Part shown: one piece after another, positions 10,128-20,524 of the stretch
Position numbering within the stretch: the first letter of the stretch is position 1
How the letters are laid out: the number at the start of each line of letters is the position of its first letter
Source: Prochlorococcus sp. AG-347-L19
GTDB lineage: Bacteria; Cyanobacteriota; Cyanobacteriia; PCC-6307; Cyanobiaceae
Assembly (NCBI GenBank): GCA_003278895.1
Contig: QCCO01000001.1
Coordinates: 1-64,000, forward strand
Direction: 5' to 3'
DNA: 64,000 nucleotides
Position numbers and translations under genes: made by a program
The notes under the pieces: model-generated
Database searches by the model: none
Seen by the model: the letters and a program-made list of their open reading frames with translations, nothing else
What the model was told of the DNA's origin: nothing

Positions 10128-10913
10128 ATGAAAAATTTAACAATAATAACACCTACTTTAAATGCTGAAAAATTTATCGAAGATTGCATTTTATCTGTTT
10201 CAAAAATTACCCAAAGATCAAACAACGTAAACCATTTAGTAGTAGATAGTGGCTCAATAGATAATACACTTGAGATAATTAAAAAATATAAAATAAAAAC
10301 TCTTTATTATCCTCCAGGTAATATTTATAAAGCGATAAATTATGGTATAAAAAAATCAAAGGCAGACTTTGTAACTTATATAAATTCCGATGACCAACTT
10401 AATATTAATATCTTAAATGAAATTAACAGTAAAAATGAAGTGGACATTATTACTGGGTGTTTGGAAATCATAAACTTCGAAACTAATGAAAAATATATAT
10501 GGAAGCCGTTACCTAAATATTTATTTTATAGTTCTTATTTAGTAGGAGGCATGCCATTTCCACAATCTGGGACAATTTTTTCTAAAAAACTTTTTAATAA
10601 TCTTAACGGATTTAATACTAATTATAAATTCGCTGCAGACTATGATTTCTTTTGTAGATCATATTTAAAAAGTGTGAACTATGCAATTTCAAGTAATATT
10701 TTAGCTTCTATAAACTTGCATAAAAATCAGCTTTCATTTATTAACAGAAAGGCCCATCAAGAAGAAATTAAAAAAATAGAGAATAATATATTTAAAAATA
10801 ATAAATTTAAATTAATACATTTTTTAATTTATAGATTTTTTTCAATAACTCATAGGCAACCTTTTTCAAGGTTAATAAAAATGATCAAAATTAATTCTTC
10901 TTCCAGAAATTAA
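10128..10913 (+). CDS. Glycosyltransferase family 2
   Basis: TIITPTLNAEKFIEDCILSV, VVDSGSIDNT, GIKKSKADFVTYINSDD. Confidence 0.85.
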   Translation: MKNLTIITPTLNAEKFIEDCILSVSKITQRSNNVNHLVVDSGSIDNTLEIIKKYKIKTLYYPPGNIYKAINYGIKKSKADFVTYINSDDQLNINILNEINSKNEVDIITGCLEIINFETNEKYIWKPLPKYLFYSSYLVGGMPFPQSGTIFSKKLFNNLNGFNTNYKFAADYDFFCRSYLKSVNYAISSNILASINLHKNQLSFINRKAHQEEIKKIENNIFKNNKFKLIHFLIYRFFSITHRQPFSRLIKMIKINSSSRN

Positions 10914-10918
10914 TCATA

Positions 10919-12016
10919 ATGAATTTATTTAAACAAAAATTAATTAAAAATAAAAAAATATTTATAGATTTCACTGGTTATATTCATAAGAAAAAGGGAG
11001 GTGCTAATTCTTATGTTATTTCTCTTATTAAGTCTCTTATAATCGCAAATAATGGTAGTTATTTGATAACTATTTTTATAAGGAAATCTCAATATCAATA
11101 TTTTCAAATTTATAAAAATTTTATAAACATAAAAACGGTTAATATCACCAATGATTTTGAATGTATTATGTGGCTCAATTTTTGCTTCCCAATTATAAGT
11201 TTAAAAAGTAATTTGGTTATTTTTCCATTAAATATAAAACCACTTTTTTTATTCAAGAAAAATATTCTCGTTATACACGACCTTAATTTCCTATATTACC
11301 CTGATAATTTTAAAAGTTTAAAAAAAAGAATCTCAGTATTATTTCGGATAATTTCAATATTCACATCCACAATAAGAATTTCAATAAGTAATCAAGAAAA
11401 ATTTTCAATTTATAAAAACTACAAACAAAAATCAATAAGAATTTATCATGCTATTGAAAAGCAATCGCAAAATAAATTTAAAAATGCAACTTCTTCATTT
11501 AAAACATTTTCAGACTATTATCTTATAATTTCCTCGTTAGCAGTGCATAAAAATATAATAAATTGCTTAAAGGCAATTAATAAGTTATCAGAAAGAAATC
11601 TATCCTCCTCATTTATATTTATTGGTAATTGGGATATAGAAGATTTTCCTAAAGTAAGCTCTAAAAATATAATTCCACTAGGTTATGTTTCTGAAGAAAT
11701 AAAACAACAATTAATTTCAAAATGCAAAGCGATATTAATACCAAGTAAATACGAGGGTTTTGGTATGCCATTTATAGAATCGATAATGAATAAAAAACCA
11801 CTCCTAGCTTGCAGGATTGCAGTACTAGAAGAACTTCTTGGAGATCTCCCAAACTATATTGAAAAACCTTTTTCATATAAAAATATTTTTAATACGCTAA
11901 TAGATTTCGAAAAAAGCAATAAAACCAAGATAAACTTAAAAAATGCTTATTTAAAAAAGTTTACCCATGAAAAAATGGGTAAAAATTATTTTAAAGTTAT
12001 AAGATTAATTAGATAA
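10919..12016 (+). CDS. Glycosyltransferase family 4
   Basis: GGANSYV N-terminal region; C-terminal LIPSKYEGFGMPFIESIMNKKPLLA. Confidence 0.82.
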   Translation: MNLFKQKLIKNKKIFIDFTGYIHKKKGGANSYVISLIKSLIIANNGSYLITIFIRKSQYQYFQIYKNFINIKTVNITNDFECIMWLNFCFPIISLKSNLVIFPLNIKPLFLFKKNILVIHDLNFLYYPDNFKSLKKRISVLFRIISIFTSTIRISISNQEKFSIYKNYKQKSIRIYHAIEKQSQNKFKNATSSFKTFSDYYLIISSLAVHKNIINCLKAINKLSERNLSSSFIFIGNWDIEDFPKVSSKNIIPLGYVSEEIKQQLISKCKAILIPSKYEGFGMPFIESIMNKKPLLACRIAVLEELLGDLPNYIEKPFSYKNIFNTLIDFEKSNKTKINLKNAYLKKFTHEKMGKNYFKVIRLIR

Positions 12017-12027
12017 TAATTTAAGAA

Positions 12028-13038
12028 ATGTTTGATGGTAAGAGATTATTAATTACTGGGGGGACGGGCTCCTTTGGTAATGCAGTAATTAAAAGATTTC
12101 TAAATCTTAATTTAAAAGAAATAAGAATTTTCAGTAGAGATGAAAAAAAACAAGACTCTATGAGAAAAAAATATGATAATGAGAAACTTAGTTTTTATCT
12201 AGGAGATATTAGGGACTACGAAGCCATAAAGAATAGTTTAAATAATATTGACTTAGTTTTTCATGCGGCAGCATTAAAACAGGTTCCTTCCTGTGAATTT
12301 TTTCCTTTAGAAGCAGTCAAGACTAACATATTAGGTACTGCAAACTTGATAAGAGGATGTTTTGAAGAAAATTCAGTAGAAAAAGTTATTACTTTAAGCA
12401 CAGATAAGGCTGTTTACCCTGTTAATGCAATGGGGATTAGTAAAGCTATGATGGAAAAGGTAATGATTGCAGAAAGTACCAAAAATCAAAATTCAAAATT
12501 AATTCTTTGCGGGACAAGGTACGGGAATGTTATGGGTTCAAGAGGCTCAGTTATACCATTATTCATTAAACAAATTAGAGATTCAAAGCCATTAACAATT
12601 ACTAATCCAAATATGACTAGGTTTATGATGACCCTCGATGATTCAATAGAATTAGTAATACATGCATTTGAACATGGAAACTCTGGAGATATTTTTGTTC
12701 ATAAAGCACCTTCTGTAACAATCGAAATATTAGCAAAATCCATATTAGAAATTTTGGGTAAAGATAATCATCCAATAGAATATATCGGGAATAGACATGG
12801 CGAAAAGCTTTATGAATCATTAATGACGAGAGAAGAACTCTTAAAAAGTATTGACATGGGCAACTTTTTCAGAATAGTCCCAGATACAAGAGATCTAAAT
12901 TATAAAAAATATTTTGATGGTCAAGTTACAGAATCTTTTTCTCATTCTATTGAGGAAGATTATAATAGTAATAATGTAGAAAAATTGACATTAAATCAGA
13001 TGAAGGAAATTCTTATAAAATCAAATCTTATATCTTGA
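12028..13038 (+). CDS. UDP-N-acetylglucosamine 4,6-dehydratase/5-epimerase (CapE/FnlA-type)
   Basis: LLITGGTGSFGNAVIKRFL, STDKAVYPVNAMGISKAMMEKV, NPNMTRFMMTLDDSIELV. Confidence 0.85.
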   Translation: MFDGKRLLITGGTGSFGNAVIKRFLNLNLKEIRIFSRDEKKQDSMRKKYDNEKLSFYLGDIRDYEAIKNSLNNIDLVFHAAALKQVPSCEFFPLEAVKTNILGTANLIRGCFEENSVEKVITLSTDKAVYPVNAMGISKAMMEKVMIAESTKNQNSKLILCGTRYGNVMGSRGSVIPLFIKQIRDSKPLTITNPNMTRFMMTLDDSIELVIHAFEHGNSGDIFVHKAPSVTIEILAKSILEILGKDNHPIEYIGNRHGEKLYESLMTREELLKSIDMGNFFRIVPDTRDLNYKKYFDGQVTESFSHSIEEDYNSNNVEKLTLNQMKEILIKSNLIS

Positions 13039-13130
13039 CACAAGCTTTAATAAGGTTGATAAATTATCTGATTTGGAAAAATAATAATGAATATATATAA
13101 TAAATTAAATTTTCATATATTTAAATTCAT

Positions 13131-14312
13131 TTGAAAAAATTTCCTAGCTGGCCAAGTTATTCCTATGAAGAAATAGAGGCTGTAAAAAATATTCTCGAGG
13201 AAGGAAATGTTAATTATTTATTTGGTTCAATAGGTAAACAATTTGAGAAGGATTTTGCAAAATGGTCTGGCTGTAATCACGCAATTGCCTTAGCAAATGG
13301 ATCATTAGCATTATCATCAGCTTATATTGCATTAGGTTTAAAAGAAGGAGATGAATTCATAACAACTCCAAGAACTTTTATTGCTACAACATCAACTGCC
13401 CTAATGCTGGGCGCCAAGCCAATATTTGCTGATGTGGATTTAAATTCCGGCAACATAACAGCAAAAACTATTGAACCATTAATTAATAAAAATACAAAGG
13501 CTATTTCAGTAGTACATTTAGCTGGATGGCCTGCGGAAATGGAGGAGATTTGCGCATTAAGTGAAAAATATAATATCCCAATAATTGAGGATTGTTCACA
13601 AGCTCATGGGGCTGAAATCCTAAAAGATGGAGTATGGCAACCGGTAGGAAGTTTCGGCAAGGTTGCAACTTGGAGTTTTTGCCAAGATAAAATAATAAGT
13701 ACAGGAGGTGAAGGAGGAATGATCACAACGAATGATCACTCAATCTGGGAAAAAATTTGGTCACTTAAGGATCATGGCAAATCATTTCAAAAAGTTCAAA
13801 ATAAATCCTCAAAACCTGGATTCAGATGGCTTTGCGATGATGTTGGTTCAAACTTTAGGTTAACCGAGATGCAAAGTGCTATTGGAATAATTCAATTAAA
13901 AAAAATAAATAAATGGAGAGACAGGAGAACAGAAAATGCAGAAATATTGATTGCTATTCTTAAAGATATTAAATTTATAAGAATACCTAAACAACCTCAA
14001 GACATAAAACATGCATGGTATAAGTTTTATTTTTATCTTGATAATGAAGCATTATCAATTGAATGGAATAGGGAAAGAATATTAGAAGAAATAAACCAAA
14101 AAAAATTCCCATGCTATACAGGAGGATGTGGCGAAATATATTTAGAAAATTGTATAAAGAATTTAGGATTTAGTCCATCTAAACGGTTAAAAAATGCAAG
14201 AGTTTTATCTGAAACTAGCATTATGTTATGCGTTCACCCCACAATAACCAGTAAAGAAATTATAAATTACGCAAATGTAGTTAAGAGTACTTTATTAAAA
14301 GCATGTAAATAA
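13131..14312 (+). CDS. DegT/DnrJ/EryC1/StrS-family PLP aminotransferase (TTG start)
   Basis: ALANGSLALSSAYIALGL, IIEDCSQAHGAE, WSFCQDKIISTGGEGGMI (catalytic Lys). Confidence 0.88.
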   Translation: MKKFPSWPSYSYEEIEAVKNILEEGNVNYLFGSIGKQFEKDFAKWSGCNHAIALANGSLALSSAYIALGLKEGDEFITTPRTFIATTSTALMLGAKPIFADVDLNSGNITAKTIEPLINKNTKAISVVHLAGWPAEMEEICALSEKYNIPIIEDCSQAHGAEILKDGVWQPVGSFGKVATWSFCQDKIISTGGEGGMITTNDHSIWEKIWSLKDHGKSFQKVQNKSSKPGFRWLCDDVGSNFRLTEMQSAIGIIQLKKINKWRDRRTENAEILIAILKDIKFIRIPKQPQDIKHAWYKFYFYLDNEALSIEWNRERILEEINQKKFPCYTGGCGEIYLENCIKNLGFSPSKRLKNARVLSETSIMLCVHPTITSKEIINYANVVKSTLLKACK

Positions 14313-14469
14313 TACTAAATTCATATGCAAAAATATTAATAAATAATATTTAATCAAATAACTTTTAATAGTCTTTTTTAACTTTATAAAATCTATTAAA
14401 TGAAAATTTTGTCTTCGTTTATAAATCAAGTATATAATTAATTCAAGTTTAAATTTTTATAATCATTTA

Positions 14470-15153
14470 ATGAGGATATTAGTAATTGCTCCGCATGCTG
14501 ATGACGAAACATTAGGAATGGGAGCAACAATTTCTAAGTTTTCTAATAATGGTAATTATGTAACTGTTGCAATACTTACTGGTCATGGAGAAAAAAAACA
14601 TCCATTATGGCATCAATCAAAATGGGATGTAGTTAGAAAAGAAGCAAAGAAAGCATGCGAGATCCTTGGTGTTTCCGAATTAATATTTAAAGAATTACCA
14701 GCAGCATGTTTAGATAATATTCCATCTTGGGAAATAAATAAAGAAGTAAACAATCTAATAAAAGAAGTTGATCCTGAAGAAATTTATATCCCATTCCCTC
14801 ATGATTTACATAATGATCATAAAGCTATTTCTTATGCAGCAACAGTTGCTACTAGGCCATATTTAAAAAGTGCATCCAAAATCAAAAGAATATGCGCATA
14901 TGAAACTCTTTCAGAAACAAATTTAAATTTTCCTTATATGATTCCAAATTTTGAACCAAATATATTTATAAATATATCATCGTTAGAAATTGAAAAAAAA
15001 ATTAATGCTATGAAGGCTTATAAGAGTCAAATTCAAGAAGATAATCAGCCAAGGTCGATTGAAGGTATTAAAGCACTTTCTAAACTCAGAGGAATGCATA
15101 TTGGTTGTAGTTATGCAGAAGCTTTTTATTTACTAGGGGAATATCAACATTGA
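14470..15153 (+). CDS. PIG-L/LmbE-family N-acetylglucosamine deacetylase
   Basis: VIAPHADDETLGMGATI (metal-binding PHxDD), PFPHDLHNDHKAIS. Confidence 0.85.
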   Translation: MRILVIAPHADDETLGMGATISKFSNNGNYVTVAILTGHGEKKHPLWHQSKWDVVRKEAKKACEILGVSELIFKELPAACLDNIPSWEINKEVNNLIKEVDPEEIYIPFPHDLHNDHKAISYAATVATRPYLKSASKIKRICAYETLSETNLNFPYMIPNFEPNIFINISSLEIEKKINAMKAYKSQIQEDNQPRSIEGIKALSKLRGMHIGCSYAEAFYLLGEYQH

Positions 15154-15728
15154 TATATTTTCTTACTAAAAGAATTTTTGACTTTTTTTTTAGCTTTATA
15201 TTGTTAATTATACTTCTACCCTTTTTGATTTTAATTTCTTTATCCATCAAATTAACTTCAAATGGTACAATTTTCTTTACTCAAAAAAGAGTGGGATATA
15301 AGGGTCGACATTTTTTAATTTATAAATTTAGAACTATGTATATGAATCCTAAAAGAGATATAAAACAAACAATATTAGAGGACCCTGAAGTAACAACATT
15401 GGGCAAGTTTCTTAGAAGATACAAATTTGATGAAATACCTCAAATATACAATGTAATCAAAGGTGAGATGAGCTTAATTGGGCCAAGACCCATACTCCCA
15501 TTTACCTACCTTTCAATGCCAGACTGGGCAAAAAATCGTTTTAATGTCAAACCTGGATTAACAGGTCTCGCACAAGTAAGAGGGAATATCTTTTTAAGTT
15601 GGGAGGAAAGATGGAGATATGATTGCATTTACGCTTCAAATATCTCTTTACTAAGAGATTGTAAAATATTATTTAAAACAATATTTATTGTAATTTTTGG
15701 AGAAAAAAAATTTAAAGTAATTAAATGA
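15150..15728 (+). CDS. Initiating sugar-phosphate transferase (PglC/WbaP/WcaJ C-domain family)
   Basis: N-terminal TM; KRIFDFFFSF, FFTQKRVGYKGRHFLIYKFRTM, RRYKFDEIPQIYNVIKGEMSLIGPRP. Confidence 0.9.
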   Translation: MIYFLTKRIFDFFFSFILLIILLPFLILISLSIKLTSNGTIFFTQKRVGYKGRHFLIYKFRTMYMNPKRDIKQTILEDPEVTTLGKFLRRYKFDEIPQIYNVIKGEMSLIGPRPILPFTYLSMPDWAKNRFNVKPGLTGLAQVRGNIFLSWEERWRYDCIYASNISLLRDCKILFKTIFIVIFGEKKFKVIK

Positions 15729-16711
15729 AAATTATTATTATTGGGAGTGTTAGTAGTTCAAAAGTTGTTGCAGATAGACTCTTTATGTATAACTATAGAA
15801 ACGTAAGAATCTATGGTTATGAGACAAAAAATTCTCCTTCTATAAGTGATTGGTGTGACTTAAGAGCGGTATCAAACAAATATTCTTATGAATATGAACC
15901 ATTTATAAAAATTAAAGACTGCGAAACTTCAATTAAAGAATTTTCGCCAGATTACATATTTGCAGTTGGAATTTCTCAAATAATTCCAGATTCAATTTTA
16001 AAAATACCTAAAGTTTGTACGATTGGTTTTCATCCAACAAAATTACCTGAAGGCAGAGGAAGAGCACCTATCCCATGGATGATTTTAGAGGATAAAAAAG
16101 AAGGTGCTGCAACATTTTTTATTATTAGTAAGGGGGTTGACGATGGGGCAATAATATCACAAACAATTTTTAATATTAATTCAGATGATGATGCGAAATC
16201 TCTTACCATTAAAATGCTCGAATCTGAAAAAAAATCTCTTGATTTATTACTTCCTGATTTAAAAAATATAAATAAATTTAGTGGGCTAAAACAACAAGAG
16301 GATAAAGCAAGTTGGTATGGGAAAAGAGAACCTTATGATGGACTAATAGATTGGTCGCAAGATTCTAAAAGTATTTTAAAGTTGATAAGAGCCACAACAT
16401 ATCCTTATCCTTGTGCTTTTACTTTTTATAATCAAAACAAAATAAAAATAATTAAGGCCAAGTTAATCTTTTTATCAAACAAGGGAGTTTCTGGAAGAAT
16501 TATCAAAATTTGTGAGGACAATACATTTATAGTACAAACTGGTAATGGTCTTTTAAAAATTATTTTGTGGGAGGCAAATGAATGGGAGCCAAAAGTCGGA
16601 TTTTCCTTAGGTCTAAATATCCAAAAAGAAATTATCGAGTTAAGAGGTGAAATAAAAAAAATAAATAATTTTTTAAATAATTTAGATAAAAAAAATAGAA
16701 CAAATGCTTAA
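15725..16711 (+). CDS. Formyltransferase-family protein (methionyl-tRNA formyltransferase-like, predicted sugar N-formyltransferase)
   Basis: GFHPTKLPEGRGRAPIPWMI, GVDDGAIISQ; C-terminal OB-like domain. Confidence 0.75.
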   Translation: MKIIIIGSVSSSKVVADRLFMYNYRNVRIYGYETKNSPSISDWCDLRAVSNKYSYEYEPFIKIKDCETSIKEFSPDYIFAVGISQIIPDSILKIPKVCTIGFHPTKLPEGRGRAPIPWMILEDKKEGAATFFIISKGVDDGAIISQTIFNINSDDDAKSLTIKMLESEKKSLDLLLPDLKNINKFSGLKQQEDKASWYGKREPYDGLIDWSQDSKSILKLIRATTYPYPCAFTFYNQNKIKIIKAKLIFLSNKGVSGRIIKICEDNTFIVQTGNGLLKIILWEANEWEPKVGFSLGLNIQKEIIELRGEIKKINNFLNNLDKKNRTNA

Positions 16712-16854
16712 GTTTATAATTATTTATTTTTAAACAAATTAATCTATCATTTTAAAATGATATAAAAAAAATGAAATTTTTTTTTATTATTATTAATCAA
16801 TATTTTTTTCAAGCATAAAGAGCTAATATAAAGAAGCTAGGGCTTTAAAATACC

Positions 16855-17976
16855 TTGAATGTTTTAATCACTGGAGCTGATGGTTTTATTGGGAAAAATC
16901 TCCAACTACTTCTTAAACCAAGATCTGACTTAAATATATTAAGTTTCACAAAGAAAAATAATTTAGAAGAATTAAGTGATTTAATCTCAAAAGCTGATTT
17001 TATTGTTCATCTTGCAGGTATAAACAGAACTGAAAAATCTGAAGAATTTAATTTAGTTAATACACAATTAACCGAATATATTTCGAGTATACTTGCCAAA
17101 TTGCATAAAAAAAAAATTATACCACTTATTTTAGCTTCAACTACTCATGTGAAGAAAAATACTTTATATGGACAAACTAAACTTAAAGCTGAAAATACTT
17201 TACTAAAAACTGGGAAAGAATATGGAATTCCTATATACATAATCCGTTTAACAAACGTTTTTGGTAAATTCTGTAGACCTAATTACAATTCTGCAGTGGC
17301 AACTTTTTGTCACAATATTAATAGATCAATTCCAATCAGAATAGATAATAAAAATACTATTTTAGAGTTGGTTTATATTGACGATGTTATAAAAATGTTT
17401 TTAAAAATTATTGATGGATATAAACCTCCAAAAGACGATGAAGGTATTATTTCGATTAATCCTACATACAAAATTAAGTTAGGAGAATTAGTTGCAATGC
17501 TTTTAAATTTTAAAAAAATTAGAGAAAACAAAATGATAGAAAACATAGGAGGAGGGTTTTCGAGAGCACTATATTCAACTTTTATAAGTTACACTCCAAA
17601 AAAGCTTTTTACTTATCCTATTAAAGGCAATATTGATGAAAGAGGGATTTTCGTAGAATTTTTAAAAACCCACAAAAATGGTCAGGTATCTTTTTTTACA
17701 GCACATCCAGGTATTACAAGAGGAGGGCATTATCACAATACCAAGACTGAGAAATTTCTTGTTATTTCAGGAAAAGCAAGATTTCGATTTAAGCACGTTA
17801 TTTCTGAAGAAGAACATGTAATCACTACTGATTCTAAAAATATGCAAATAGTTGACTCAATTCCAGGGTGGAGTCATGATATTAAAAACATTGGGAATTC
17901 TGAATTAATAGTAATTATTTGGGTAAATGAGATATTTGATCCTCAGAGTCCAGATACTTTTCCTAGCAAAATTTAG
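16855..17976 (+). CDS. Capsular polysaccharide CapF/FnlB-type reductase (SDR plus C-terminal cupin)
   Basis: VLITGADGFIGKNL, YGQTKLKAE; C-terminal cupin RGGHYHNTKTEKFLVISGKARFRFKHV; next to a CapG-like epimerase. Confidence 0.85.
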   Translation: MNVLITGADGFIGKNLQLLLKPRSDLNILSFTKKNNLEELSDLISKADFIVHLAGINRTEKSEEFNLVNTQLTEYISSILAKLHKKKIIPLILASTTHVKKNTLYGQTKLKAENTLLKTGKEYGIPIYIIRLTNVFGKFCRPNYNSAVATFCHNINRSIPIRIDNKNTILELVYIDDVIKMFLKIIDGYKPPKDDEGIISINPTYKIKLGELVAMLLNFKKIRENKMIENIGGGFSRALYSTFISYTPKKLFTYPIKGNIDERGIFVEFLKTHKNGQVSFFTAHPGITRGGHYHNTKTEKFLVISGKARFRFKHVISEEEHVITTDSKNMQIVDSIPGWSHDIKNIGNSELIVIIWVNEIFDPQSPDTFPSKI

Positions 17977-17983
17977 ATAAATT

Positions 17984-19132
17984 ATGGATAAAAAATCAAT
18001 GATGAAAGTAGCTACTGTTGTAGGAACTAGACCTGAAATAATTCGTCTTTCTGAGATAATAAAAAAATTAGATTTGTATTTTAATCACTTACTAATACAT
18101 ACCGGACAAAATTATAATTATGAATTGAATCAAGTCTTTTTTGAAAATCTTGACATAAGGAATCCAGATTATTATCTTAATTGTGCTGAGGGGACATCTA
18201 ACGTAAATCAAACGATAGGAAATATCATAACAAATGTTGGCAATATTCTTTTAAAGGAAAAGCCAGAAGCACTTCTTGTTCTAGGAGATACAAACAGTTG
18301 TTTGTCTGTAATAGCTGCGAAAAGGTTAAAGATTCCAATATTTCATTTGGAAGCTGGAAATCGATGTTTCGATATGAGAGTACCTGAAGAAATTAATAGA
18401 AAAATAGTTGATCATACTTCAGATATTAATCTTACATATAGCTCTATTGCCAGAGATTACCTTATTAAAGAAGGTATTCCAGCAGATTTAGTTATTAAAG
18501 TTGGTAGTCCTATTTATGAAGTTTTAAATCAAAATATGGCGAAAATTAATTCCTCAAAAATCATAAATCAATTAAATCTACAAGAAAAAAAATTCATTTT
18601 AATAAGTATTCATAGAGAAGAAAATATTGACTCTAATAATAATTTTTTAAATATAAAAAATATTCTTAATAAAATTGCAGATTTATATCAATTGCCAATT
18701 ATTGTTTCCACTCACCCAAGAACTGAAAAACAGATAAAAGTTAGAAATTTAATTTTCGATGATAAGATAAAGTTCATAAAACCACTTGGATATTTTGACT
18801 ATATAAAACTTCAGATTACATCTAAATTAGTTATTTCAGATAGTGGGACAATTACTGAAGAGGCATCAATTTTAAACATACCTGCTATAAATTTAAGAGA
18901 GTCTCATGAGAGACCTGAAGGAATGGAAGAGGGTGCAGTTATGATGACAGGTATTTCAGAAAAAAGAGTTTTACAAGCAATTAAAATTCTAGAAGATCAA
19001 GGTAGAGGGAATAAAAAGAGGCTCCTTAACCAAGTTATTGATTACTCCCATAAGAATGTTTCAGATAAAGTTATTCGGATAATAATGAGTTATACAGATT
19101 ATGTAAATAGAGTTATTTGGAAAAAATACTAA
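17984..19132 (+). CDS. Non-hydrolysing UDP-GlcNAc 2-epimerase family (CapG/FnlC/WecB-type)
   Basis: VVGTRPEIIRLSEII, LLVLGDTNSCL, HLEAGNRCFDMRVPEEINRKIVDH, SDSGTITEEAS. Confidence 0.88.
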   Translation: MDKKSMMKVATVVGTRPEIIRLSEIIKKLDLYFNHLLIHTGQNYNYELNQVFFENLDIRNPDYYLNCAEGTSNVNQTIGNIITNVGNILLKEKPEALLVLGDTNSCLSVIAAKRLKIPIFHLEAGNRCFDMRVPEEINRKIVDHTSDINLTYSSIARDYLIKEGIPADLVIKVGSPIYEVLNQNMAKINSSKIINQLNLQEKKFILISIHREENIDSNNNFLNIKNILNKIADLYQLPIIVSTHPRTEKQIKVRNLIFDDKIKFIKPLGYFDYIKLQITSKLVISDSGTITEEASILNIPAINLRESHERPEGMEEGAVMMTGISEKRVLQAIKILEDQGRGNKKRLLNQVIDYSHKNVSDKVIRIIMSYTDYVNRVIWKKY

Positions 19133-20371
19133 ATGAATATAAGGATTTTAATTCTAACGGAATTTTTTGATCCCGAACCACATTTGAAGGGATTATTATT
19201 TGCGAAAGAATTAATTAAATTTAAAAACTCAGTAACAGTTTTGACAGGTTTCCCAAATTACCCAAAAGGAAAAATTTATCCAAATTATAAATTGCAAATA
19301 CAAAAAATAGAAGAAATAGACGGTACAAAAATCATACGAGTACCTCTATATCCAAGTCACGATAAATCATCCATAAAAAGGGCATTCACATATTTAAGTT
19401 TTTCTTTCTCAGCATTAATAAGAGGAATCTTTCTAAAAAACAAAATAGATATTATTTATGCTTACCATCCACCAGTTACTGTTGGAATAGTTGGAATATT
19501 ATTAAAAACATTTTTTAAAGTACCTTTAGTTCTTGATGTTCAAGATATGTGGCCGGAGCAATTGTTAGCTTCCAAAATGGTTTCAAATAAATTAATAATT
19601 TCTTTTATAAATAAGATCATTAATATTACTTACAAAAAATCAGATAAAATTGTTACACTATCAAATGGTTTCAAAAAAAATCTTTTAAAAAAGGGAATTC
19701 CTGATGAAAAAATAAAAGTAATATATAATTGGACAACAATCCAAACTAGAGTAAATACTGCGAATACAATTAAAATTTCTAATAAATTATTTAAATCAAA
19801 TAAGTTTAATATTCTATATGCAGGTAATATGGGCATAATGCAGTCTTTAGATACTATTTTATATGCTGCAATTGAAATACAAAAAATTAAAACTAATATA
19901 AATTTTATATTTATAGGAAATGGAGTACAAAAAGAATTTCTATTATCATTAAAAAATAAATATAATCTTGAAAATGTTATCTTTCATGAGCAGATTCCGA
20001 TGGAACAGATTCATAGTTATTTAAATAAAGCAGATGCTTTAATTTTACATTTGAAAAATATAAAAATCTTTGAACAAACAATTCCTTCCAAAATACAAGC
20101 CTATATGTATTCTGGTAAACCTATAATTGGATGCTTAAAAGGATGTGGTGCAGAAATAATAGAAAAATCAAAATCAGGAATAATTGCTGAACCCGAAAAT
20201 GCAGAATCAATATTAAAAGCAATAATCAAAATAGAAAAAATGAGTAAAAAACAACTAAAAAAGATGGGGGAAAGAGGCAGGCTTTTTTACGAAAGTAATA
20301 TGTCTATTAATAAAGGTGTTAATGATTTTAATTCAGTTTTTAAAGAATTAATTCTTAAGAGTAATTTCTAG
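19133..20371 (+). CDS. Glycosyltransferase family 4 (WbuB-like)
   Basis: TEFFDPEPHLKGLLFAKEL, VLTGFPNYPKGKIYPNY, DVQDMWPEQL; follows FnlB/FnlC-type genes. Confidence 0.85.
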   Translation: MNIRILILTEFFDPEPHLKGLLFAKELIKFKNSVTVLTGFPNYPKGKIYPNYKLQIQKIEEIDGTKIIRVPLYPSHDKSSIKRAFTYLSFSFSALIRGIFLKNKIDIIYAYHPPVTVGIVGILLKTFFKVPLVLDVQDMWPEQLLASKMVSNKLIISFINKIINITYKKSDKIVTLSNGFKKNLLKKGIPDEKIKVIYNWTTIQTRVNTANTIKISNKLFKSNKFNILYAGNMGIMQSLDTILYAAIEIQKIKTNINFIFIGNGVQKEFLLSLKNKYNLENVIFHEQIPMEQIHSYLNKADALILHLKNIKIFEQTIPSKIQAYMYSGKPIIGCLKGCGAEIIEKSKSGIIAEPENAESILKAIIKIEKMSKKQLKKMGERGRLFYESNMSINKGVNDFNSVFKELILKSNF

Positions 20372-20524
20372 TGAAAATCTTTATTATTTAAATAATTTTT
20401 TTTTAATATTTAAATTAATTATCAAATCATTATTTACAAATCTTTTAATGAACTATAATAAATCAAGTTTAATTAAGATAAACATAATAAAATTTAATCA
20501 ATTTTGAATAAAATAATTCAATAA

